DNA from: an uncultured Bacteroidota bacterium
GTDB taxonomy: Bacteria > Bacteroidota > Bacteroidia > Bacteroidales > F082
Length of the DNA stretch: 63,534 nt
Assembly (NCBI GenBank): GCA_903891085.1
Contig: CAITDJ010000037.1
Span: 1 to 63,534, forward strand
Direction: 5' to 3'
Shown here: positions 9,348 through 17,486 of the stretch, piece after piece
Numbering within the stretch: the first letter of the stretch is position 1
Layout: each line of letters starts with the position of its first letter
Notes under the pieces: generated by a model
What the model saw: the letters and a program-made list of their open reading frames with translations, nothing else
Database searches by the model: none
What the model was told of the DNA's origin: nothing
Made by a program: the position numbers and the translations under genes

Positions 9348-11702
9348 CTAAAATTGAATTTTATAGATAAAATTAGGAAAAAATCCGAGTTGGTAGGTTG
9401 TATTTATCAACTGGCTTCTGTCATCATAGCTTTGTGAGAAAACATTATCGTTGTCCGTGATGTTTTGCAGGTCTAAAGAAAAAGATTGTGATAGTTTTTT
9501 CGTTCGGCTGTTATGCGTATATCCAAGCTTAAAATCAAGACGGAAATAAGTGGCATAAAAATCTGAATAGGCATCGGTTGACAATTGTTCATGACCAAGC
9601 GCAATAGATTCTTCCAGATTAATAGGCGTATAAGCCCTTCCTCCGGCATTGGTGCATTTAATATCGCCTGAGATTTTGTTCCGTTTTTCGCTTCCCACTT
9701 TCCATTCTTTCCCACCCAGAATAATAAACACATATTTCCCGTTGAATGCTGTATTCCTTTCCACTCCGTCGCTTCCTTTGTATTTGGAACTATATATGGA
9801 TGAGGTAAATAATCCATAATATCCGTGGCTGAAAAATTTCTCTATGGTTAGTTCAAATCCGTAGTTTTTCCCGGTTCCGCTATTTACCAGGCTATCCTCC
9901 AGATCGGTTTTAAAACCTGCACCCGTATTCAGCATGGAGTAGCTGCTCGAAAATGTGTTTACCGGAACATCATATAGATATTGGTAATATGCTTCTGCTT
10001 TTAGGCGCCAGTCATTGAAAGGCTGCAAATCGTATCCCAATACAAAATGGTGGCTCTTGGTAAAATCAAGGTTTTCATTGTTGTAAACGTAGGAACCATC
10101 AGCTAGCTGGGTCTGTAAAAAATAAACATTGATGGGTTGCGTTTGCGAATGAAGCCCATAGCCAAGAGTAAGACTGCTTTTGTTATCAATTTCATATTTC
10201 AGCCCTAAACGTGGCTCAACCGAAAGCGAATTATTCAGAAAAAACATTTGGGAATGTACACCCGCATTGAGGGTAAGCTTATCATTGAAACTATATTTGG
10301 CATGCACGTAAGCCTGAGCCAGATTGGTGTAGCTGTCATAATCCCATATCTGTTTCCAGTTATCTGATATTCTTTCTTTTGTCCGGTAATAAAGATTCAA
10401 CCCGATCAGTTCATCCTGTATACCCACTTTTATAAACAGCTTTGAATTTATTTTTGAATTATAACTTGTAGCAAAATTATAACCTGTTTTGGTAACCTTA
10501 TTATCTGATTTTGTAAATGTGGAATCGCTCATTCGGTCAACATCATAATCCGTTTGCCCCGACTTTGAATAGTTTAGTCCAATATTGGAGCTGAAATACG
10601 ATTTGCTGTTAATCTGTTTGAAATGTTTCACCCCGATAATACCGATCTGACTGCTCAAATCGTGCCCGCCTCCATTTCCATACAAGGAACCTGAGTTTCC
10701 ACCTTCGATATTGATACTGCTTGTTGCCAGGATTCCAAACAAGGTAAATTTACCCAATTTACTGTTTCCACTGCTTACATTAAACGATAAATCCTGGTAC
10801 GAAGGCAATGCTGTGGTACCGATATCAATGCCTACCGCCTGGGCAACACCAGCCAGTGCGTAGCGGTAACCCACCAGGTACGACGAGCCTTTTGACTTAC
10901 TTATTGGTCCTTCGGTGGTAGCTTCCAGGCCGGTAATCAGCCCTGCCTGCATAGTGGTTTCCCGTTTTTGCGTATTGCCATTTCTGAAACCCAGGTCGAA
11001 AACCCCGGCGGTGGCATTGCCATATTCGGCAGGGAAAGCCGAAGTGAGGAAATCGGAACTTTTCAACAGGTTGGTATTTAATGCGCTCACTGCCCCGCCT
11101 GTAGTGCCCACCGTTGCAAAATGGTTAGGGTTTGTAACATTCATTCCATCAATACGCCACAATACGCCAACCGGAGAATTTCCACGGATTACGATATCAT
11201 TCCTGGAATCGTCGGGAGCGCTTACACCCGCAAAATTGGCTGCCAGGCGTGCCGGGTCGCTGCGCCCGCCTGCGTAGCGGTTCACTTCTTCGGTGGAGAA
11301 TGTGCGGGCACTTACCGGAATTAAATTGTTGATGGTTCCGGCCTTTGTATTGGCTGTTATTACTACCTCGTTCAACTGTTTTAAATCTTCTTCCATGGCA
11401 ATGTCGAGCACAACTTCTTTTCCTGATGTTAGCAATACATTGGGAATGATAACCTCTTTGTAACCAACATATGAAATCTTAAGTTCGTAACGGTCAGGAG
11501 CCAGATTAGCAAGCACATAATTCCCCTTTTCATCGGTGACGGTGCCTTTGATTTCTCCTTTATTCACAACTTGAACTGTGGCCCCGGGAAGTGTAATTTG
11601 CGATAGTTTGTCAGTTACTACGCCACGTATGTTTTGCCTGTTGTTTTGCGCAAAAGAGATTTGGGCAATAAAAAGTAAAATTATAAAATGGTATTTTTTC
11701 AT
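9348..11702 (-). CDS. TonB-dependent outer-membrane receptor with CarboxypepD_reg-like N-terminus
   Basis: A signal peptide (MKKYHFIILLFIAQISFAQ) is followed by a carboxypeptidase-regulatory-like beta domain (about residues 24-105, VVTDKLSQITLPGATVQV), then a plug (about 110-250, LNEVVITANTK, DIVIRGNSPVGVLWRIDGMNV) and a 22-strand-type barrel to the end. I chose ATG 11702, not the in-frame start 48 bp upstream, because it begins the signal peptide and leaves 16 bp after the deacetylase stop. There is no SusD partner, so the cargo is not evidently a glycan. It sits between a deacetylase and the sensor kinase in what looks like one operon. Confidence 0.9.
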   Translation of the reverse strand: MKKYHFIILLFIAQISFAQNNRQNIRGVVTDKLSQITLPGATVQVVNKGEIKGTVTDEKGNYVLANLAPDRYELKISYVGYKEVIIPNVLLTSGKEVVLDIAMEEDLKQLNEVVITANTKAGTINNLIPVSARTFSTEEVNRYAGGRSDPARLAANFAGVSAPDDSRNDIVIRGNSPVGVLWRIDGMNVTNPNHFATVGTTGGAVSALNTNLLKSSDFLTSAFPAEYGNATAGVFDLGFRNGNTQKRETTMQAGLITGLEATTEGPISKSKGSSYLVGYRYALAGVAQAVGIDIGTTALPSYQDLSFNVSSGNSKLGKFTLFGILATSSINIEGGNSGSLYGNGGGHDLSSQIGIIGVKHFKQINSKSYFSSNIGLNYSKSGQTDYDVDRMSDSTFTKSDNKVTKTGYNFATSYNSKINSKLFIKVGIQDELIGLNLYYRTKERISDNWKQIWDYDSYTNLAQAYVHAKYSFNDKLTLNAGVHSQMFFLNNSLSVEPRLGLKYEIDNKSSLTLGYGLHSQTQPINVYFLQTQLADGSYVYNNENLDFTKSHHFVLGYDLQPFNDWRLKAEAYYQYLYDVPVNTFSSSYSMLNTGAGFKTDLEDSLVNSGTGKNYGFELTIEKFFSHGYYGLFTSSIYSSKYKGSDGVERNTAFNGKYVFIILGGKEWKVGSEKRNKISGDIKCTNAGGRAYTPINLEESIALGHEQLSTDAYSDFYATYFRLDFKLGYTHNSRTKKLSQSFSLDLQNITDNDNVFSQSYDDRSQLINTTYQLGFFPNFIYKIQF

Positions 11703-11718
11703 ACTTATTTTTCTCTGA

Positions 11719-12654
11719 TCAATTGAACTGTTTTGTGCTACCGGCTTCAACAGTAAACACTTTGTTATTTATTTTTATAAATACATCCATCGAACTCAGA
11801 TTAGTCACCATGGTTTTATCCACTGAGAATCTGAGATTTTTAAAAGCATTGATATAATCCACTAAATCTATTTGTGTGGTGTAATATATGTCCGGATTTT
11901 TGGAGATCATTTTGAAAAACCTCTCCACTTCTGCCCATTTGTTGCCGGGGCCTTCGTATTCCCAACTATGCCCCCAAACATAAAACAAGGCCAATGAATT
12001 CGCCTTTAGAAAATCGTTTGTAAGTTGATAAAATTGGGTTAATTCTCTTTTATCGTTTGCTGTGTCGTTAGGGATATAATTTGTTTTTCCAAATAAATGA
12101 ATGCTTGGTTGCCATTGTAGAAAATCAGTGGGTAGATTAAAATCATACGTATCTCCCACTGTTCTGGCGTATTCAATACCTAAACCACTGATTGTCTTAA
12201 TGACAAAATCGTTGGTGTTACCAAATGGATACGACATTCCACGAACTGGATAAGTCACTAAACGCTCCAGTTCTTTTCTATCTTCCAGCACTTCATCAAT
12301 CACATCAAGCTTTGATAAATCAGGTAAATTCGGGTGATTTGCCGTATGACCGGAAACTTCGTGACCTTTGTACAGGTTTTTAACTTCTTCTTTGGTGAGA
12401 TAATCTTTTGTTCCGAGTTTATTGGAATTGAGATGAAAAGTCCCGACAAGACCGTATTCATTCATCAATTTAACCAAATGTCTGTCAGCTATATTTCCAT
12501 CATCAAAACTCAGAATCAAGACTTTGATTTTGCCTTCCGGGAAAAGCATTTCTATCGGAATACTGCTATTTACAATGGCTGGATCAGTTTGAGCATTTGC
12601 GGAATTGATCATCATCATCAAAGCTATTGCTACGACACTTAGGTTACTTTTCAT
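11719..12654 (-). CDS. Secreted polysaccharide deacetylase (NodB/CE4 family)
   Basis: A signal peptide (to about residue 22, NSANAQ) precedes a NodB-homology domain. The metal-binding triad is visible: SFDDG (Asp-Asp, near residue 51) and the His pair in SGHTANHP (near 100). Motif 3 is represented by SYPFGN. The C-terminal about 50 residues look like a small beta module. It should remove acetyl groups from N-acetylated glycans in the periplasm or at the surface; the natural substrate (peptidoglycan, exopolysaccharide or imported chitin-like material) cannot be told. It lies 11 bp after the DUF1566 lipoprotein gene and 16 bp before the receptor gene, suggesting one transcript. Confidence 0.86.
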   Translation of the reverse strand: MKSNLSVVAIALMMMINSANAQTDPAIVNSSIPIEMLFPEGKIKVLILSFDDGNIADRHLVKLMNEYGLVGTFHLNSNKLGTKDYLTKEEVKNLYKGHEVSGHTANHPNLPDLSKLDVIDEVLEDRKELERLVTYPVRGMSYPFGNTNDFVIKTISGLGIEYARTVGDTYDFNLPTDFLQWQPSIHLFGKTNYIPNDTANDKRELTQFYQLTNDFLKANSLALFYVWGHSWEYEGPGNKWAEVERFFKMISKNPDIYYTTQIDLVDYINAFKNLRFSVDKTMVTNLSSMDVFIKINNKVFTVEAGSTKQFN

Positions 12655-12665
12655 AATTGCTTCAT

Positions 12666-13943
12666 TTATTGAATATTTCTTACCAATCGCACATAGTTTA
12701 ATCCACCTACTTCTCCTTCGCCTGTTCCTAACGTCTTCCTATCAAAACGCACAGCGCCGGCACCATGCAGATCTTCGCCGCTTCCATTATCTGCCAGTCC
12801 AAAAGCCACATGCCATGCGTAAGCAAACGTACCATTTGCATTTGGAATTGCCGAGGTGCTTGTCCAGTAAAAAGGATAGTCAGCTTTTCCGCCAGCGTTA
12901 GTAATTGCGGTGCAATTGAACATTGAATTGATTGCCGGGCCTACATTGGCAGAGTTAGTTGCATACGGCGAACGCGTGTAATCGACTAAACTTTGAAGTT
13001 CTTTCGAGTTAGGTAGCCGCCAATCGTTGTGTCCCAGATAATTGGCATTATTTTGAGTTTGAGCATAAGCCAGCGCGTGTTCCCAATCAATACCCGAACC
13101 ATTGTCGGTTTTTGGCCACATCAAACCAGTAGCCAAATCAGAAACTGTTCCGTCGTTATTGTCTTGAAATAAATTTACGCCATACGAAAGATTACCGCGC
13201 ACACAGCGAACAGAGTGCTTTGCTCCGGAACTGATAGTATACGCTTTAATATGTCCAGTGCCAAAATTTACACCAAAAGCAAGTTCATCACCTGCACTTT
13301 CACCGTGTCCATCTGAGGTTACGTTGCCTAATACGCCTGTATATTTGGTACTGCTCCAGAAAATGGCGCGACTAAGGTCTTGTTCATCTGTATATAAAAT
13401 GTCAAAATATTTTGTATCAATCCAAGGCCAGCCTACACTTCCATTCCATAAAGAGTATAATTCTTTTATTGTAGGCAACCGCCAGTCGCTGAAACCGCCA
13501 TATTTCTGAGTGTTCAGATTGTCGGCAACAGTTTGCGAGGCACCCCAGTAATAGATCCCGCTGTCCTGACTTTTCTGCCAGGTCAAACCGGTCACTTCAT
13601 CTTTTACTGTCAATCCATCGCTGCTTTTAGTGTAAACAGGAGTTGTGTGTGCAAACTGGGAATCCTGACCATAGAAAGCTGCACCAGATAACGGTGCGGT
13701 GATCTTGTTGCCGGTACCATCCCAAATTCCGGTTTGACTTGTGCCGACAAGCGGATAGCAACCTGCGTAAGCCGCATCACGAGGAACGACTTGTAAATCA
13801 CCGGAAGTTGTAGTTGTATCATCTTTTTTGCATCCTGCCAGATTCATATTCAGAAGGATTAAGACAGCTATCAAAACTGATATTAGGTTCATTTGATTTG
13901 CTTTTGATTTCATTTTGCTCAAAATATTGATTTTAGTTTGCAT
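12666..13943 (-). CDS. DUF1566 (Lcl C-terminal) domain lipoprotein
   Basis: An N-terminal hydrophobic segment ends in lipobox LNMNLAGC, so the mature protein is probably lipid-anchored at the new Cys followed by KKDDTTT. Two DUF1566/Lcl_C modules follow: the first about residues 90-250, with TGLTWQKSQDSG and DWRLPTIKELYSLW; the second about 255-425, with TGLMWPKTDNG and DWRLPNSKELQSLVDY. This fold is common in secreted proteins of unknown role related to C-type-lectin-like or formylglycine-enzyme-like folds. An internal start at 13913 (MKSKANQMN) is also possible. It is the first gene after the promoter and the triple-repeat operator at 13972-14056. Confidence 0.85.
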   Translation of the reverse strand: MQTKINILSKMKSKANQMNLISVLIAVLILLNMNLAGCKKDDTTTTSGDLQVVPRDAAYAGCYPLVGTSQTGIWDGTGNKITAPLSGAAFYGQDSQFAHTTPVYTKSSDGLTVKDEVTGLTWQKSQDSGIYYWGASQTVADNLNTQKYGGFSDWRLPTIKELYSLWNGSVGWPWIDTKYFDILYTDEQDLSRAIFWSSTKYTGVLGNVTSDGHGESAGDELAFGVNFGTGHIKAYTISSGAKHSVRCVRGNLSYGVNLFQDNNDGTVSDLATGLMWPKTDNGSGIDWEHALAYAQTQNNANYLGHNDWRLPNSKELQSLVDYTRSPYATNSANVGPAINSMFNCTAITNAGGKADYPFYWTSTSAIPNANGTFAYAWHVAFGLADNGSGEDLHGAGAVRFDRKTLGTGEGEVGGLNYVRLVRNIQ

Positions 13944-13971
13944 TGATTAGTATCTTCTTGTAGATGTGTAG

Positions 13972-13979
13972 CAAAAGTA
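13972..13979 (-). promoter_or_regulatory. -7 box for the lipoprotein-deacetylase-receptor-kinase-regulator operon
   Basis: The minus strand reads TACTTTTG (TAnnTTTG), 28 bp upstream of the lipoprotein start at 13943. A possible -33 TTG lies on the minus strand at 13997-13999. The nearest TCACC operator unit starts 29 bp further upstream, the same distance as at the second promoter of this cluster. Confidence 0.65.
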
Positions 13980-14008
13980 GAAGGTGTAAAATCATTCAAT
14001 AAATACAA

Positions 14009-14056
14009 TCACCCAATGGCAAGATTGTATCACCCGAAACTGCATTTAGTTCACCG
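14009..14056 (-). promoter_or_regulatory. Putative LytTR operator: three direct repeats at 21-bp steps (site A)
   Basis: Units TCACCC, TCACCC and TCACCG begin at 14009, 14030 and 14051, an exact 21-bp period, so all face the same side of the helix. On the minus strand they read GGGTGA, GGGTGA, CGGTGA. The proximal unit is separated from the -7 box by 29 bp, placing it next to the -33 region as for a class-II activator. LytTR regulators bind about 9-bp direct repeats with 12-13-bp spacers, which gives this period. Assignment to the regulator at 7542-8261 is inference from proximity. Confidence 0.68.
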
Positions 14057-14141
14057 AATGGTTTTATAAAAATAACGTCTTCAGCAAAACATTGTGTATG
14101 CTGAAGACGTCTGTTTCTGCTCATTTTCCATTTTCAGCATC

Positions 14142-14531
14142 TTATTCCGGACGACCTTCGCAGGGGTCTTTCGGACGGGTTTTCAGCTCCAGTTCGAGAT
14201 ACTTTCCATATTTGGATTCCGGAATGGCTTTCTTCACCTGCTCATCCCTGATTTTTGCCAGAGCATCAACTTTCGCTTTATCTGGTCTGGCAGGAGGTTG
14301 GGTACTGAAGTCCACCAGTTTGTCCATTTCAACAAAGAATTCCTTGAACGCGTATTCCACAGCTTTCTTCTGTCCTTTGTCAAGTTCAAGCAGCTGGCTG
14401 ATTTTTTGATCCACCATACTCAAACGATGCTTCAGGCTGGGAGGTCTCATTCTGCCTTTTTCAGGCTGCGAGAAACAAATAATTCCTGAGAGCAGGAGGG
14501 CAATACTTAAAAAAACGGCTTTTGTTTTCAT
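14142..14531 (-). CDS. Small secreted charged helical protein, possibly Spy/CpxP-like
   Basis: This 129-residue protein has a clear signal peptide (MKTKAVFLSIALLLSGIICFSQ). The mature part is charged and helical (MVDQKISQLLELDKGQKKAVEYAFKE and AKIRDEQVKKAIPESKYGKY) with a Pro-rich start and a Pro/Asp-rich tail. The LELDKGQKKA stretch resembles the LTxxQ element of periplasmic Spy/CpxP chaperones, but the match is weak, so I do not assign a function. It has its own promoter (14562-14569) and a copy of the triple-repeat operator, so it likely belongs to the same regulon as the neighbouring lipoprotein-receptor-kinase operon. Confidence 0.75.
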   Translation of the reverse strand: MKTKAVFLSIALLLSGIICFSQPEKGRMRPPSLKHRLSMVDQKISQLLELDKGQKKAVEYAFKEFFVEMDKLVDFSTQPPARPDKAKVDALAKIRDEQVKKAIPESKYGKYLELELKTRPKDPCEGRPE

Positions 14532-14561
14532 AATTTATGAGATTAATGAATAATAATGATT

Positions 14562-14569
14562 CAAAAGTA
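14562..14569 (-). promoter_or_regulatory. -7 box for the small secreted protein gene
   Basis: The minus strand reads TACTTTTG, identical to the -7 box at 13972-13979, 30 bp upstream of the start at 14531. No clear -33 element is present, which would fit a promoter needing an activator bound at the adjacent operator. Confidence 0.65.
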
Positions 14570-14598
14570 TATCTCCATAAATCTGTATGAAAATGAAA

Positions 14599-14646
14599 TC
14601 ACCTGAGGAGATGATTCTATCACCCAAAAACCTGCTTATGTCACCG
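14599..14646 (-). promoter_or_regulatory. Putative LytTR operator: three direct repeats at 21-bp steps (site B)
   Basis: Units TCACCT, TCACCC and TCACCG begin at 14599, 14620 and 14641, again exactly 21 bp apart. The distance to the -7 box is 29 bp, the same as at site A. Flanking bases are partly shared too (GATTnTATCACCC around the middle unit in both). The rest of the 14532-14818 gap holds no convincing gene. Confidence 0.68.
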
Positions 14647-14818
14647 GACGGGCGCCGGATTGACGTATTGCTTGTTAATCCGTTTTTTTTTCGTGAGATA
14701 AGACCCTGGTGTAGTTTACCTCTATTCAAATAATTAGATAGCATTAACAGATAAATGATCATTCGTCAATTTTGTAAATGAACTTTGGCCAAGAATGATA
14801 ATCCTAACAAATGCCTTT

Positions 14819-15226
14819 CTAATCGGCCTTTCTTTTTTTTGAAGAAGCGTACATAACATCAAGACTAACAGCCTCCTTCAGCAGCTTGATGATTGCTTCA
14901 GGCTTAATTTCATCCACGGTTTGATAAATTCTGTAAAATATTTGCTTGTTCTTTCCTTGTAACAGATAAGCATCTTCATCCAACAGTTTGTTACCATACC
15001 AAAACCCGAAGAATACACCCGATTTAATCCCACCACCTGTAACTGTTGATGGCCAGATGATACAAATCCCCTTGTTTTCATAAAAATAAGGCACGTTAAA
15101 GGATAGTTTTTCCTTGCAGTATTCCGGAAGGTTTTCTGAAATGAGTGGGCGTAATACATCAACAATAATCCTCTCATGTTCAGGTAAAATGTCGTATAAC
15201 TGAGAGATTGACTGAAATTTTAGCAT
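14819..15226 (-). CDS. DUF1801 (YdhG-like) domain protein
   Basis: This is a 135-residue soluble protein of the DUF1801/YdhG family, recognised by LPEYCKEKLSFNVPYFYENKG and the later SGVFFGFWYGNKLLD. The family has a small alpha/beta fold related to frataxin-like or iron-handling proteins, with no established reaction. A Lys-rich tail (SSKKRKAD) follows. It overlaps the end of the upstream glycosyltransferase gene by 7 bp, so they are probably co-transcribed, although no functional link is evident. Confidence 0.78.
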   Translation of the reverse strand: MLKFQSISQLYDILPEHERIIVDVLRPLISENLPEYCKEKLSFNVPYFYENKGICIIWPSTVTGGGIKSGVFFGFWYGNKLLDEDAYLLQGKNKQIFYRIYQTVDEIKPEAIIKLLKEAVSLDVMYASSKKRKAD

Positions 15227-16728
15227 TGAATCAAAAATAAAATCAATACATCATCCGTATTCATTTCACCATAGAAGGCGTTTAAATTTTCAATCCAGAC
15301 AGGAATGCTTCTTTTAAGCTCAACAGTTTTATAGTTCTCAAGTACTTGCCGGCACCGTTGGCTTTTCAATTCAATTTGCCTTAAAACGAGCAGATTTTCT
15401 TTAGAATCACTTAACAATGAATCGTTTAACTGACAAAGTGATGCGATCCTAATCTCTTCAACATTACTTCGCTGATAAAATTTTGTCGGAACACTTTCGA
15501 ATGGATTATAAGGCGAACTCCATGAACAATGAATCAGACGAAGCGGTTTCTCCTGATAATTTTCAGCAATGAATCGAGAAATCTCCATTTTCCCGTTTCC
15601 GGAAGGCTTTAATGAAATTGCAGCCAATGCAATGAAATTCAGAATAATAAACAGGGTCACAATGGCAAATTGTAAGGGTTTTATTAGCCTTGAAACGATT
15701 GGTCCGACTTTGAGTTTATCAAGATTTTGCAAACCAAAAACCAGCAAAAAAGGAAGCAGATTCACCAGCGGCAACAAAAACCTGACTTCTTTATGGGGAA
15801 TGATGGAATGAACCATCATAAAAGGAATAATGCTCCATACCAACCAATTACGCGGGGATCGGATCAAAACCAGGAATAATGAAACCACAATCAGAATGCC
15901 GAAAGGCCAAAAAGGAGCTATAACAAGCTTTTTCAGATAAAAATACCAGATTTCGGCACCGAATTCGCTGGCAATATCTTCCACAATCTGCATCCTGAAA
16001 TACTCCCAGGTGGTGAGCACAAATCTGCCATAAAACCAGAAATCAATCAATACTCCGGCAAACTGAACCAAGAGTCCGGCAAAAGCAATCTGAAGAACTT
16101 TTTTAATCGTAATTCTCTGAATGACAATCAACCAAATTATTAAGCCCAAAAACAAAAACGCTGTCTGAAACCTGAAAAGGAAACCAAAACCAGCGATCAG
16201 GCCGAAAATAAAATAGCGGTACCTGTCCTGAACTCGATGCGTATGTAAAATGGCAACAGACAGCAAAAACATCAGTCCCGACCATGTTTCGGATGAGAAA
16301 CGAACATTCACCGCCGGTACAAACCACAGAAAATATGACAGAAAAATGAAGATATCCCTGCATCGTTCGTGAATCGAAGATAACATCGTTCGGACAAAAA
16401 ACTGAACCACCAATAATGCTGTAACAGCAGTCAAAAGTCTCAGAATGAATGATTTGGTATATGGATCACTGATACGCAGGAACTCGAGAACCGAGAAAAT
16501 CACATAAGCAATCGAAGGTTGAATTGTTTGCCGGCTTGCAGCTTCAAATTCCCAGGCCTGTTCACTGGCTGAATTGGTTCCTAACTTGGCTCCGGCAAAT
16601 TCGATGATCTGATAATGCTCGTCGGCATGGTAGTAGCCCGTACTATAAAATGCTGTAATGGTGTATATTATAATCGCAGCAACAAAAATAAAACGATGAA
16701 ACCGAACTTCATTAACGAAAAAACCCAT
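15220..16728 (-). CDS. GT-C membrane mannosyltransferase-like protein (GT22/Alg9-PigB type)
   Basis: This polytopic membrane protein has about ten helices. The first extracytoplasmic loop carries the GT-C acidic motif (YHADEHYQIIEFAG), and a later loop has HKEVRFLLPLVNLLPF, matching the HKExRF signature of GT22 mannosyltransferases that use lipid-linked sugar donors. It probably adds a mannose or similar hexose to a lipid-linked or surface glycan. I start it at ATG 16728 (MGFFVNEVRF) because a strong promoter at 16753-16783 puts the transcript start near 16747, downstream of the alternative start at 16782. A soluble C-terminal about 110 residues ends in the overlap with the DUF1801 gene. Confidence 0.83.
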   Translation of the reverse strand: MGFFVNEVRFHRFIFVAAIIIYTITAFYSTGYYHADEHYQIIEFAGAKLGTNSASEQAWEFEAASRQTIQPSIAYVIFSVLEFLRISDPYTKSFILRLLTAVTALLVVQFFVRTMLSSIHERCRDIFIFLSYFLWFVPAVNVRFSSETWSGLMFLLSVAILHTHRVQDRYRYFIFGLIAGFGFLFRFQTAFLFLGLIIWLIVIQRITIKKVLQIAFAGLLVQFAGVLIDFWFYGRFVLTTWEYFRMQIVEDIASEFGAEIWYFYLKKLVIAPFWPFGILIVVSLFLVLIRSPRNWLVWSIIPFMMVHSIIPHKEVRFLLPLVNLLPFLLVFGLQNLDKLKVGPIVSRLIKPLQFAIVTLFIILNFIALAAISLKPSGNGKMEISRFIAENYQEKPLRLIHCSWSSPYNPFESVPTKFYQRSNVEEIRIASLCQLNDSLLSDSKENLLVLRQIELKSQRCRQVLENYKTVELKRSIPVWIENLNAFYGEMNTDDVLILFLIQC

Positions 16729-16752
16729 CTGTTTTCTATTGTGATTTGATAT

Positions 16753-16783
16753 CAAAAGTACAGGGAATTGGGAATGTAACAAA
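16753..16783 (-). promoter_or_regulatory. Full -33/-7 promoter of the GT22-like gene
   Basis: On the minus strand, TTTG (16780-16783), a 19-bp spacer and TACTTTTG (16753-16760) match the Bacteroidota consensus TTTG-19-TAnnTTTG exactly. It decides the start codon of the downstream gene, since transcription should begin near 16747. Confidence 0.8.
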
Positions 16784-16890
16784 GAAAAGAAGCAGGCTGC
16801 AATATAAATCGGTTGGTGGCCCGAAAAATAATCTTTGCAGTTTGACGAAATTCCATGAAGTGCTGCTTGAAATTTGAATCGTTATTGTAC

Positions 16891-16898
16891 TAATTTTG
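16891..16898 (+). promoter_or_regulatory. -7 box of the Pmp3/YqaE gene
   Basis: TAATTTTG fits TAnnTTTG, 22 bp before the ATG at 16921; a TTG at 16867-16869 is a possible -33 element 21 bp upstream. Confidence 0.55.
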
Positions 16899-16920
16899 AC
16901 TGATAAAAATAAAGAAAACG

Positions 16921-17076
16921 ATGTCACTTTTCCGTGTGTTATTCGCAATCATTTTCCCTCCTTTGGCTGTTATCGACAAGGGATGCGGTTCAATCATTAT
17001 CGTTTTCATTCTCACCCTGGCCGGTTGGATTCCAGGAGTATTGGCTGCTTTGATTATTATAAACAAGAACAGTTAG
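16921..17076 (+). CDS. Pmp3/YqaE family small membrane protein (51 aa)
   Basis: A 51-residue protein begins MSLFRVLFAIIFPPLAVIDK and ends in AALIIINKNS. It has the two-helix layout and the FPPLAV and GWIPGVLAAL motifs of Pmp3/YqaE/UPF0057 proteins, small inner-membrane proteins linked in other organisms to membrane potential and salt or cold stress. The loop is GCGSIIIVFILTLAGW. A purine-rich AAAGAAAA precedes the ATG and a -7 box lies at 16891-16898. The palindromic REP-like repeats begin 5 bp after its stop codon. Confidence 0.88.
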   Translation: MSLFRVLFAIIFPPLAVIDKGCGSIIIVFILTLAGWIPGVLAALIIINKNS

Positions 17077-17080
17077 TTAC

Positions 17081-17430
17081 CAACGCTAAGCGTAGCGTCC
17101 CGCTACGCTTGCCTTTTCAGGCTTCCAGCCTTACAATGAACAATCGATTTTACTATTTATTCATATAGAATTAATAGAACAAAGCCAAGCCCTAGCGAGC
17201 TTGCTCAATCGTGTGTTGCAGGAAACTACGCGGAGCATGATTCTTACTAATAAAATTGGAGATCATATATTTAAGGCCGGAGGCCGGGTTAGGCCTGCGT
17301 AGCGGGACGCTACGCAGAGCGCGGATAGCTAACAACGCTAAGCGTAGCGTCCCGCTACGCTTACCTTATCAGGCTTCCAGCCGTACAATGAACAATCGAT
17401 TTTACTTTTTATTCAGATAGAATTAATTTT
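17081..17430. repeat. REP/BIME-like repeats, left flank of the transposase
   Basis: The left flank has unit A (17081-17245), unit B (17275-17333) and a second, truncated unit A (17334-17428). Each A contains a perfect hairpin with arms AAGCGTAGCG/CGCTACGCTT and loop TCC (17088-17110, 17340-17362), followed by a conserved tail with GGCTTCCAGCC, ACAATGAACAATCGATTTTA and ATAGAATTAATAGAACAAAG. B has arms TGCGTAGCG/CGCTACGCA and loop GGA (17296-17316). The first A also ends in GCAGGAAACTACGCGGAGCA. No gene is seen in the gap. Confidence 0.85.
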
Positions 17431-17486
17431 ACCAATTCATATAATCTGACTTATAAATAAATTCCTTCATAATTAACTCGCAAATT

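Noticed and set aside
14535..14762. 75-residue minus-strand ORF
   Set aside because: It covers the promoter and the triple-repeat operator of the small secreted protein gene and has no family features.
16896..17168. 90-residue plus-strand ORF
   Set aside because: It is an out-of-frame reading over the Pmp3/YqaE gene and continues into the REP repeat.
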